A DNA stretch of 6,613 nt from Tagaea sp. (lineage in GTDB: Bacteria > Pseudomonadota > Alphaproteobacteria > CACIAM-22H2): assembly GCA_023653245.1 (NCBI GenBank), contig JAMNXK010000121.1:1-6613 (forward strand). The letters are read 5' to 3'. Made by a program: the position numbers and the translations under genes. Below are positions 1 through 5,813 of this stretch, piece after piece; position 1 is the stretch's first letter; each line of letters begins with the position of its first letter. The notes beneath the pieces are model-generated. The model was not told where the DNA came from, searched no databases, and worked only from the letters and a program-made list of their open reading frames with translations.

Positions 1-340
1 CGCGCTTGTCGATCTCGGCGCGGTCCATGCGCATGTTCTCGAGACCGAAGCACAGATTCTGGCGCACCGACATGTGCGGATAGAGCGCGTAGGACTGGAA
101 CACCATGGCAAGGCCGCGCTCGGAGGCGCCGAGTTCGTTCACCCGCTTGCCGTCGATCCGGATCTCGCCATCGGACACGCTTTCGAGGCCGGCGATCATC
201 CGGAGCAGCGTCGATTTTCCGCAGCCCGACGGGCCCACGAAAACGCAGAACTCGCCATGCGCGATCGAAAGGTCGATCCCGTGGATCACGTGCGTGGCGC
301 CGAAACTCTTGCGGATGGCGGAAAGTTCGAGCGTGGCCAT
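1..340 (-). CDS. Sugar ABC transporter ATP-binding protein, UgpC/MalK/MsmK type (N-terminal part)
   Basis: This is the ATPase subunit that would power the importer encoded just upstream, acting at the cytoplasmic face of the inner membrane. Only the first 113 residues lie in the window; the C-terminus runs off the left edge. Visible motifs are the Walker A loop GPSGCGKST (residues 36-44), followed by LLRMIAGLE, and the Q-loop [13 protein letters not shown] around Gln82, whose YALYPHMSV wording is typical of the MalK/UgpC/MsmK carbohydrate subfamily. The ABC signature, Walker B and the C-terminal regulatory domain would lie outside. The ATG at 340-338 is chosen because the protein then begins [14 protein letters not shown], a normal start for this family. 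It follows the stop of the upstream permease by a single base, so translation is probably coupled. The family is secure; the substrate is not, since these ATPases often serve several transporters. Confidence 0.93.
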   Translation of the reverse strand, partial: MATLELSAIRKSFGATHVIHGIDLSIAHGEFCVFVGPSGCGKSTLLRMIAGLESVSDGEIRIDGKRVNELGASERGLAMVFQSYALYPHMSVRQNLCFGLENMRMDRAEIDKR

Positions 341-341
341 G

Positions 342-1412
342 TCACTTCATGCCCGTATTGGCGATGCCGGTGGTGATGTATTTTTGCAGGAAGGCGAAGA
401 CGAACGTCACGGGCAGCAGCGTGAGCGCGGTCATCGCCAGCAGATAATGGGTGGCGTCGAGCATCTCGCCTTTGAAGGACGACAGCCCCAGCTGCAAGGT
501 GAAACTCTCCGAGCGCGTGAGCACGACCAGCGGCCACAGGAAGTCGTTCCAGCGCCAGATGATCGACAGGATCGCGAGCACGGCGATGGCGGGCATGGCG
601 AGCGGCAGGACGATCCGATAGTAGATCTTCCACTCCGACGCCGAATCCATCCGCGCGGCTTCGATCAATTCGTCGGGGATGGTCAGCATGTATTGGCGCA
701 ACAAGAACACGCCCGTGGGCGTGGCGGCACCCGGGATGATCACGCCCCACAGCGAATCGAGCATGCCGAAATTCTTCACCACGATGAACAGCGGCACCAG
801 GATCACGGTCGCGGGCATCAGCAGCGTCGCCACGATCAACATCATGAACGCGTCGCGGCCCGCGAAGCGGTACTTGGCCAGGGCGAACGCCGCCATCGAG
901 CTGATCGCCAGCGTCAGGAACGTCGCGACCACGGTGACGAACACCGAGTTGGCGAAGTAGGTCGCGAAGCGGAACGTGCCCGCCTGTCCGCCCCCGATCA
1001 CCGGCTCGACGTAGTTCTCGACGCGCGCGCGCACGATCTCGTGCGGCCGGGTGTCGCGGCGCGGCACTTCGAAGGTCTGCGCCGGCGTGGCCGGATCGGC
1101 GACGACGATATTCGCACCCGAGGGCCGGAGCTGCGCCAGCACGCGCAGCGCGCCGTCGGGCCCGCGCCATTCGACCAGCGGCACGGGCCGCGTCGAGCCG
1201 GGCAGGACGGTCGTGACCTGCTCGTAAGGCAGGAAGCGCGGATCGTTCTCGATCAGCGCGCGCTGCGACTTGAACGACGACACGCCGAGCCAGACGACCG
1301 GCGCCAGAATCAACAGCACGCCCAGCGCCAGATAGGCGTAGGCGAGCAGGTCGGTCCAGTCGATCCGGCCGGGCCGGCGCGTGCGGGTCAGGAAAGCGAC
1401 GACCTGGACCAT
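342..1412 (-). CDS. Carbohydrate ABC transporter permease, MalG/UgpE type, with enlarged periplasmic loop
   Basis: Inner-membrane permease of 356 residues, the MalG-like half of a CUT1 sugar import channel. Hydrophobic segments fall near residues 22-47, 152-176, 187-212, 220-240, 271-293 and 323-344, the six-helix family core. The ATPase-docking EAA loop is at 251-274 (EAARMDSAS, then RIVLPLAMP). The usual Gly after MD is Ser257, a notable change. The protein is longer than the usual roughly 270-300 residues because the loop between helices 1 and 2 spans about residues 48-150. That loop contains [20 protein letters not shown] and looks beta-rich; topology places it in the periplasm. The ATG at 1412 comes one base after the stop of the partner permease, behind a purine-rich GGGGGGCTGAG stretch. 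One base separates its stop from the ATPase start. Its place in a binding protein-permease-permease-ATPase operon supports the call. The transported sugar is unknown. Confidence 0.94.
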   Translation of the reverse strand: MVQVVAFLTRTRRPGRIDWTDLLAYAYLALGVLLILAPVVWLGVSSFKSQRALIENDPRFLPYEQVTTVLPGSTRPVPLVEWRGPDGALRVLAQLRPSGANIVVADPATPAQTFEVPRRDTRPHEIVRARVENYVEPVIGGGQAGTFRFATYFANSVFVTVVATFLTLAISSMAAFALAKYRFAGRDAFMMLIVATLLMPATVILVPLFIVVKNFGMLDSLWGVIIPGAATPTGVFLLRQYMLTIPDELIEAARMDSASEWKIYYRIVLPLAMPAIAVLAILSIIWRWNDFLWPLVVLTRSESFTLQLGLSSFKGEMLDATHYLLAMTALTLLPVTFVFAFLQKYITTGIANTGMK

Positions 1413-1413
1413 C

Positions 1414-2646
1414 TCAGCCCCCCGCCTGGCGGCGCGTGAGCGCCAATTGCACGAGCGTCAGCGTGAGGATCACCAGCGCCAGCAGCACCGACGACGCGGC
1501 CGCGATGCCGAAAAGCTTGGCGTCGGACACGAAGGCGCTTTCGTAGATTTCCTGGATCACCATGCGCGTGGCCGTGCCCGGCCCGCCGCCGGTGAGCACG
1601 TAGACTTCGTCGAAAACCTGGAACGCGCGGATCAAAGAGAGGACGAGGACCACCAAGAGCGTGGGCATCAGCAGCGGCAGCGTGATGCGCAGGAAGGCGC
1701 GCCATTTGGGCGTGCCATCCATCTCGGCGGCTTCGTAGAGATCGCGCGGGATCGCCTGCAGGCCCGCGAGCAGGATCAGCATGTAGAAGCCCAGATGCGA
1801 CCAGGTATAGACGAACACGACCCAGAAGAACGGCCAGGACGTGTTCGCGTCGCCGAGCCAATTGACCGGCCGCCAGGGCGCCGTCGCCAGCATCGCGCGC
1901 GGATCGAAGGCGAATAGAACCCAAGCCGCGGCCACGCCCACCAGCGTCATCGCGATTCCGCGCTTGGGCGAGCGCCAGAAGCGCCGTGCCATCGCCGCCA
2001 GTATGGCGAGGGCCACGAGCTTGACGATCCACTCCGTCGGCCCCCAGGCGGCCCATTGGTTGCGCCAGGCGGCGAACTCGGTCAGCAGCGCGTTCAGAAT
2101 GCCCCGGCGCTTCAAGACCCAATCCCAGATCACCGCCACGACCACGGGCGAGAGCATCACGGGATAGAAGAACAGCGCGCGCCAGAAGCCGCGCGCGGCG
2201 ATCTCGCGGTTGAGCACGATGGCGGTGGCCAGCGCCACCGCGATCATCACCGGCACTTGGATCACGGCGAAAAGCAGCGTGTTCCACATCCCGGTCCAGA
2301 AGCCGAACCCGGCGACGGGGCAGGATTTGGGCACCAGAATGGATTCGCACGCGAGCAGGGCTTCGTAGTTGCGCAAGCCCACGAAGGGTCGCTCGGCGAG
2401 CAAGGTCGACGAGCCGCCGGTGAACGAAATCCAGATATTCAGAAGCGCGGGCAGGAAGCTGAACAGCCCGAAAATCGCCATCGTCGGCAGCAGAAACACG
2501 TAAGGCAGGCCGCGCAAGCCGACGCGCTTTTGCAGCCAGCGCATCGGCGGATCGAGCGCCGCGAGCAGCGGCCCGATGAACCAGCGCATGAGGGGCCCGC
2601 CATCGGTCGCGACCGAGGACGGGCCCGTCGTTGCCTCCGTGGTCAC
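1414..2646 (-). CDS. Carbohydrate ABC transporter permease, MalF/UgpA type, with an extra transmembrane hairpin
   Basis: Inner-membrane permease of 410 residues, the MalF-like half of the channel. Core helices lie near 47-75, 118-145, 155-178, 270-297, 325-345 and 378-403. The EAA loop is at 305-328 (EAAEMDGTPKW, then RITLPLLMP) with the conserved Gly311, and the family LTGGGPGTAT motif is at 351-360. An unusual stretch of about 75 residues (186-262) sits between core helices 3 and 4. It contains two further hydrophobic segments (about 206-222 and 231-247) joined by the basic loop RRFWRSPKR, which by the positive-inside rule should face the cytoplasm, giving eight helices. Typical members have about 290-320 residues. 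The start is GTG at 2646, 10 bases after the binding-protein stop, with no clear Shine-Dalgarno in that gap. An ATG at 2589 (residue 20) is an alternative that would leave the membrane core intact. Function is well supported, substrate unknown, start less certain. Confidence 0.93.
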   Translation of the reverse strand: MTTEATTGPSSVATDGGPLMRWFIGPLLAALDPPMRWLQKRVGLRGLPYVFLLPTMAIFGLFSFLPALLNIWISFTGGSSTLLAERPFVGLRNYEALLACESILVPKSCPVAGFGFWTGMWNTLLFAVIQVPVMIAVALATAIVLNREIAARGFWRALFFYPVMLSPVVVAVIWDWVLKRRGILNALLTEFAAWRNQWAAWGPTEWIVKLVALAILAAMARRFWRSPKRGIAMTLVGVAAAWVLFAFDPRAMLATAPWRPVNWLGDANTSWPFFWVVFVYTWSHLGFYMLILLAGLQAIPRDLYEAAEMDGTPKWRAFLRITLPLLMPTLLVVLVLSLIRAFQVFDEVYVLTGGGPGTATRMVIQEIYESAFVSDAKLFGIAAASSVLLALVILTLTLVQLALTRRQAGG

Positions 2647-2656
2647 TTGGCGGCGG

Positions 2657-3922
2657 TCAGTTGCCGACCGCCTGGCGGATTTCCTGCTCGATCTTCGTGT
2701 AGGCCTCGGCCAGCGAAAGCCCGCCGGTGATCGCCTGCGACAGATGGTTCACGGTCGCGTTGAAGATCGCGACGTTGCGCTCGTAGCCCTGCAGCTTGTG
2801 CGCGACGTCGGGGACCTTGGCGTAGTTGGCGGTGAACGCCTTCAGCGCCGCGATCGCCTGCGGGGGCACGTTCGGGCCGTAATCGAGCCCGCGCGCCGCC
2901 AGAGCCTTGTGCGCGGGGATCTGGAGCGTGCGCTCGTAGTATTCCTTGAGCACGGGCTCGGAGGCCATGAACTCCATCACCCGGGCCACGGCCTGGGGAT
3001 TGCGCGTGTGCTTGAAGGCGACCATCGCCGCCCCGCCCGGCATGGCCGCACAGCCCGCCGGACCGCAAGGCTGCGGGATCGCCACCCATTCGAAGCGATC
3101 GCCGATCGTCTCCGAATAACGCTGAATCATCCACGAGCCGGCCACGTGCATGACCGTGTCGCGGTTGATGAACTGGTCGGCCGCGTTGCGCCAGCGCGCG
3201 CCCGAAGCGCCCGGCCAGATTTCCTTCATCACGCCCTCGCGATGCCAGCGCACCATGCGCTCGGCGAAGGCCTTGAAGCCGTCGTCGACCACCGCCGGGC
3301 GGCCGTTCGCGTCGAAATAGCGCGCGCCATAGGACATCGCGGGACCCGCGAAGCGATGGCCCGAGCGATCCATCTCGATGCCCGAATAGACGTTGAGCTT
3401 GGTCTGGACCTGCTTGATCGCCGCGGCCCAGTCGTCCCACGTGGCGTTGGCACCCGGCATGGCCACGCCCGCCTCGGCGAACATCGTCTTGTTGACGAAG
3501 GGCCCGGTGACGGTGAGCTGCGTGAGGAACCCGTAAATGCCCCGATCGTTGGGGCCGACGCGCATCCAGTTCAGCGTCTGGCCGAAATTCTCGTCCCAAT
3601 AGGCCGCGTTCACGTGCGGGCGCAGGTCGAGATAATAGCGGTTCAAGCCGCCCAGATTGGTCACGCGCGCCATGTCGGGGCCGGTGCCGGCCTGCAGGCG
3701 GGTTTCGAGCTGTTCGCGGATCACGTTGAAGCCGACCGTGTCGACGACCACGCGGATGCCGGGATTCGCGCGCTCGAAACGGTCGAGCAATTCGCGCGTG
3801 ACCGTGCATTCGTTGGCGTCGGCGTAGCACATGTAGCGCAGCTCGACCGCGCCTTGCGCGAGGGCCGAACCGGCCCCCAGCGCCACGGCGGCGACGGCCG
3901 CGAATCCGGACAGACGGAACAT
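2657..3922 (-). CDS. Sugar ABC transporter periplasmic substrate-binding protein (extracellular solute-binding protein family 1)
   Basis: Periplasmic binding protein of 421 residues that would capture the substrate and deliver it to the two permeases encoded next. Residues 1-22 form a clear Sec signal peptide (basic MFR, a hydrophobic AAVAAVALGAG core, then ALA before Gln23). No lipobox Cys is seen, so it should be soluble. The mature part has family-1 features: a first beta strand ELRYMCY, the helix LLDRFERANPGIRVVV, then RLQAGTGPDMARV (75-87), and further on MHVAGSWM (258-265) and GGAAMVAFKHTRNPQAVARVMEF-like text around 297-318. Four cysteines occur as two close pairs, C32/C39 and C286/C291, which may form disulfides. 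Length is normal for the family. The ATG at 3922 has an excellent Shine-Dalgarno. The gene is first in its operon. A vague resemblance to digalacturonate (AguE-like) binding proteins is recalled from memory and not tested, so no symbol is given. Confidence 0.94.
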   Translation of the reverse strand: MFRLSGFAAVAAVALGAGSALAQGAVELRYMCYADANECTVTRELLDRFERANPGIRVVVDTVGFNVIREQLETRLQAGTGPDMARVTNLGGLNRYYLDLRPHVNAAYWDENFGQTLNWMRVGPNDRGIYGFLTQLTVTGPFVNKTMFAEAGVAMPGANATWDDWAAAIKQVQTKLNVYSGIEMDRSGHRFAGPAMSYGARYFDANGRPAVVDDGFKAFAERMVRWHREGVMKEIWPGASGARWRNAADQFINRDTVMHVAGSWMIQRYSETIGDRFEWVAIPQPCGPAGCAAMPGGAAMVAFKHTRNPQAVARVMEFMASEPVLKEYYERTLQIPAHKALAARGLDYGPNVPPQAIAALKAFTANYAKVPDVAHKLQGYERNVAIFNATVNHLSQAITGGLSLAEAYTKIEQEIRQAVGN

Positions 3923-3926
3923 CGAA

Positions 3927-3934
3927 TCCTCCCT
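3927..3934 (-). promoter_or_regulatory. Strong ribosome-binding site of the binding-protein gene
   Basis: On the minus strand the bases read AGGGAGGA, followed by TTCG and the ATG at 3922. It is a near-perfect Shine-Dalgarno at ideal spacing and fixes the start. It is much stronger than anything before the GTG of the next gene, consistent with a binding protein made in excess over its permeases. Confidence 0.85.
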
Positions 3935-3940
3935 AGAATG

Positions 3941-3957
3941 GCGCCGTGAGCCGGCGC
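3941..3957 (-). repeat. Small inverted repeat in the leader of the binding-protein operon
   Basis: GCGCC at 3941-3945 and GGCGC at 3953-3957 are inverted copies separated by 7 bases. They lie just upstream of the Shine-Dalgarno in the presumed 5' leader. The five-pair GC stem could form in the mRNA or be half-sites of an operator. In DNA this GC-rich such a short repeat may be chance. Confidence 0.3.
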
Positions 3958-3974
3958 GGTTTGCAGTTGACCGG

Positions 3975-4004
3975 ACTTTGGCGCGGGCGCGGGCGCGCTG
4001 TCAA
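3975..4004 (-). promoter_or_regulatory. Candidate sigma-70 type promoter of the minus-strand ABC operon
   Basis: Reading the minus strand, a perfect TTGACA -35 box lies at 4004-3999. An 18-base spacer, all G and C, follows, then CAAAGT at 3980-3975, which matches TATAAT at three of six positions. Transcription would begin near 3968, leaving a leader of about 45 bases that includes the inverted repeat and the Shine-Dalgarno. The -35 box is convincing in such GC-rich sequence; the -10 is weak, so an activator may be needed. No recognisable LacI-type operator is seen. Confidence 0.4.
3981..3998. repeat. Short GC hexamer repeat in the divergent intergenic region
   Basis: The plus strand reads gcgcgg, gcgcgg, gcgcgc: three copies of a six-base unit, the last differing at one base. 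It exactly fills the spacer of the candidate promoter above. It may be simple low-complexity sequence or a protein-binding tract; no known operator matches. Confidence 0.4.
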
Positions 4005-4021
4005 TCGCGGGGGGCGGAAAA

Positions 4022-5002
4022 TTGCCGGTCGCATTGCCCGAACTGCCGAAGGCTGTCGCGGCGATGCGCGAAGTCCTGACGCGCGAAGTCTACGGCCCGA
4101 TGCCGTTGGCGGGGGCCGTGCGCGCGACAATCCGCGACATCCGGCCCTTCGATGCGCAAGGGCGGCGCGCGTCGATCGATATCGAGGCCGGACCGGCGCG
4201 GATCGCTTTGGCGCTTTATCTGCCGCCCGGAGCGCCCGCGCCGGTGTTTTTCGGGCCGAACTTCGCCGGCAATGCGTCCATCGATCCCGATCCTTCGATC
4301 CCGCTCGCTGGCTGGCTGCGGCCCGAGCATCGCGATGTGGGCCGCAGCGGTCATGCCGAGCGCTGGCCGATGGACATGATATTGCGCGCGGGCTGCGCGG
4401 CGGCGACCTGGTACGATGGGGATTTCTGCCCCGACGAGCCCGACCTGTGCGCGGCGCGCGGGCGCGAATTGGGCGGGCGCTTCGGTGCCATCGCACTTTG
4501 GGCTTGGGGATTCAGCCGTGTGCGCGAGGCCCTAGCGTCGACCGGACTCGTGCGCGCCGAGCGCGCCTTCGCGGTGGGCCATTCGCGCCACGGCAAGGCG
4601 GCGATCTGGGCGGCGGCCAACGATCAAGCGATCGCCGGCCTGATCGCCAACAATTCGGGGACGGGCGGCTCGAAGCCTTTCCGCTGGCCCGAAGGCGAGA
4701 CCATCGCCCAATTGTTCGAGCGCTTCCCGCATTGGTTCGCCCCGGCGTTGGCGAAGTTCGCGGGTCGTGAGGACGCGCTCACGCTCGACCAGCACGCGGC
4801 CTTGGCCTTGGCGGCCCCGCGCCCGCTTTATCTCGCCAGCGCGCGCGACGATCTCTGGGCCGGGCCCGAGGGCGAGGGACTGGCGTTCGACACCATCCGG
4901 CATCTGTGGCCGCAGGGCGCGATCGGCCGCCATGTCCGCGACGGCGGCCACGGCATCACGCGCTACGATTGGGCGCGGTTTCTGGCGTTCTTCACTGCTT
5001 GA
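4022..5002 (+). CDS. CE15-like alpha/beta-hydrolase (glucuronoyl esterase / acetylxylan-esterase-like), predicted cytoplasmic
   Basis: Serine hydrolase of 326 residues, probably cleaving an ester on a sugar. The nucleophile elbow GHSRHGKAA (186-194) gives Ser188. The following Arg and the Lys four residues on match the G-x-S-R-x-G-K motif of family CE15, where Arg helps form the oxyanion hole and Lys contacts the uronate. His310 in DGGHGIT is the likely catalytic His. NNSGTGG (210-216) lies where family members that use the early acid have a catalytic Glu about 23 residues after Ser; here it is Asn211. The acid is therefore probably Asp276 or Asp277 in SARDDLW, the usual alpha/beta-hydrolase position. 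FPHWF (235-239) and DQHAALALAAPRPLYLASA are also typical of bacterial CE15-like proteins. The start is TTG at 4022 after GGGGGGCGGAAAA; an ATG at 4064 is the alternative. An in-frame stop at 3968 leaves only 17 codons upstream and no signal peptide. Exact substrate unknown. Confidence 0.85.
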   Translation: MPVALPELPKAVAAMREVLTREVYGPMPLAGAVRATIRDIRPFDAQGRRASIDIEAGPARIALALYLPPGAPAPVFFGPNFAGNASIDPDPSIPLAGWLRPEHRDVGRSGHAERWPMDMILRAGCAAATWYDGDFCPDEPDLCAARGRELGGRFGAIALWAWGFSRVREALASTGLVRAERAFAVGHSRHGKAAIWAAANDQAIAGLIANNSGTGGSKPFRWPEGETIAQLFERFPHWFAPALAKFAGREDALTLDQHAALALAAPRPLYLASARDDLWAGPEGEGLAFDTIRHLWPQGAIGRHVRDGGHGITRYDWARFLAFFTA

Positions 5003-5813
5003 CCGAGCCCGCCGCGAGGCCGGAGACCATGTAGCGCTGCAAGGGCAAGAACAGCAGCAACGTGGGCAGCGTGGTGAGTGCCGCCCCCGCCATGACATGA
5101 CCCCAGTCGGTCACGTTCTCGCCGAAATAGATGTAGAGGGCGAGCGGCATGGTCTTCATCTCTTCGCGCGTCAGCAGCGCCACCGAGAACAGATATTCGG
5201 ACCAGCACAGCAAGAACGCATAGGTCGCCGTGGCGACGATCCCCGGAAACATGATCGGAAAGACGATGCGCCAGACGACTTGGAAATAGCTCGCCCCGTC
5301 CATGATCGCGGCCTCGTCCAGGCTGCGCGGCACCGAGCGCAGATAGCCGACCAGCAGATAGATCGAGAACGGGATCGACACCGCGACATAGACGAAGATC
5401 ATGCCGAGCCAGTCGTTGAGCAGTCCCGCGCGCGCGAACAGGATGAACACCGGCGTGACCAGGATGATCCACGGAAAGGTCTGGCCGAGCATCACGGCAC
5501 CGAACAGCGTGTCGCGGCCGCGAAAGCGCAGCCGCGAAAACGCGTAAGCCGCGTTGACCGACACGAATGTCGAGATCAGCACCGCCCCGCCGCACAGGAC
5601 CAGACTATTGACGATGTTGCGCCCGAACCCGGCCTCGAACAGGCGGATGTAGTTGTCGAGCGTCCATTCCCAGCGCGCGGCCGAGAACATCGTCTCGGGC
5701 GTTTTGAGCGAGGCCAAGAACACCCAAGCCGTGGGATAGACGAGAAAGGCGAGGATCGCCGCGCACGACGCGACGATCCCGAGCTCGGCCAGCTGGCGGC
5801 GCGCGCGGCTCAT
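4992..5813 (-). CDS. Carbohydrate ABC transporter permease, MalG type, of a second system
   Basis: Inner-membrane permease of 273 residues, the normal length for the MalG family. Six hydrophobic segments lie near 12-35, 67-92, 103-128, 132-157, 188-210 and 240-258. The EAA loop at 167-189 reads EAAIMDGASYFQ, then RIVFPIMFP, with Gly173 present and Phe in place of the usual Leu before the Pro. The loop between helices 1 and 2 is short, unlike the MalG protein of the neighbouring operon. The ATG at 5813 is chosen because it overlaps the stop of the upstream permease as ATGA and is preceded by GAGGAAGAG, a good Shine-Dalgarno. Its 3' end overlaps the convergent esterase gene by 11 bases. No ATPase gene follows on this strand, so this is the last gene of its operon. 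Substrate unknown. Confidence 0.94.
   Translation of the reverse strand: MSRARRQLAELGIVASCAAILAFLVYPTAWVFLASLKTPETMFSAARWEWTLDNYIRLFEAGFGRNIVNSLVLCGGAVLISTFVSVNAAYAFSRLRFRGRDTLFGAVMLGQTFPWIILVTPVFILFARAGLLNDWLGMIFVYVAVSIPFSIYLLVGYLRSVPRSLDEAAIMDGASYFQVVWRIVFPIMFPGIVATATYAFLLCWSEYLFSVALLTREEMKTMPLALYIYFGENVTDWGHVMAGAALTTLPTLLLFLPLQRYMVSGLAAGSVKQ

Noticed and set aside
105..1439. Long plus-strand open frame (444 codons) opposite the MalG-type and ATPase genes
   Set aside because: Its translation is low-complexity, rich in Arg, His, Gln, Asp and Glu, with no domain. It mirrors the GC-biased codons of well-supported minus-strand genes.
1388..2350. Minus-strand open frames in alternative frames (also 286-1170 and 2643-3830)
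   Set aside because: They overlap the transporter genes in other frames and encode Arg/Ala-rich sequence without motifs; they are by-products of high GC content.
2576..3949. Long plus-strand open frame (457 codons) opposite the binding-protein gene
   Set aside because: It lies antisense to a gene with signal peptide, strong Shine-Dalgarno and family motifs. The translation resembles no protein I recognise and is typical of antisense frames in GC-rich DNA.
3933..4496. Minus-strand open frame covering the intergenic region and the start of the esterase
   Set aside because: Arg/Pro/Ser-rich translation without domains; it runs opposite a gene whose catalytic motifs are clear and across the probable promoter.
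4980..5020. Intrinsic terminator between the convergent genes
   Set aside because: The coding regions overlap and no GC hairpin followed by a T run is visible on either strand.
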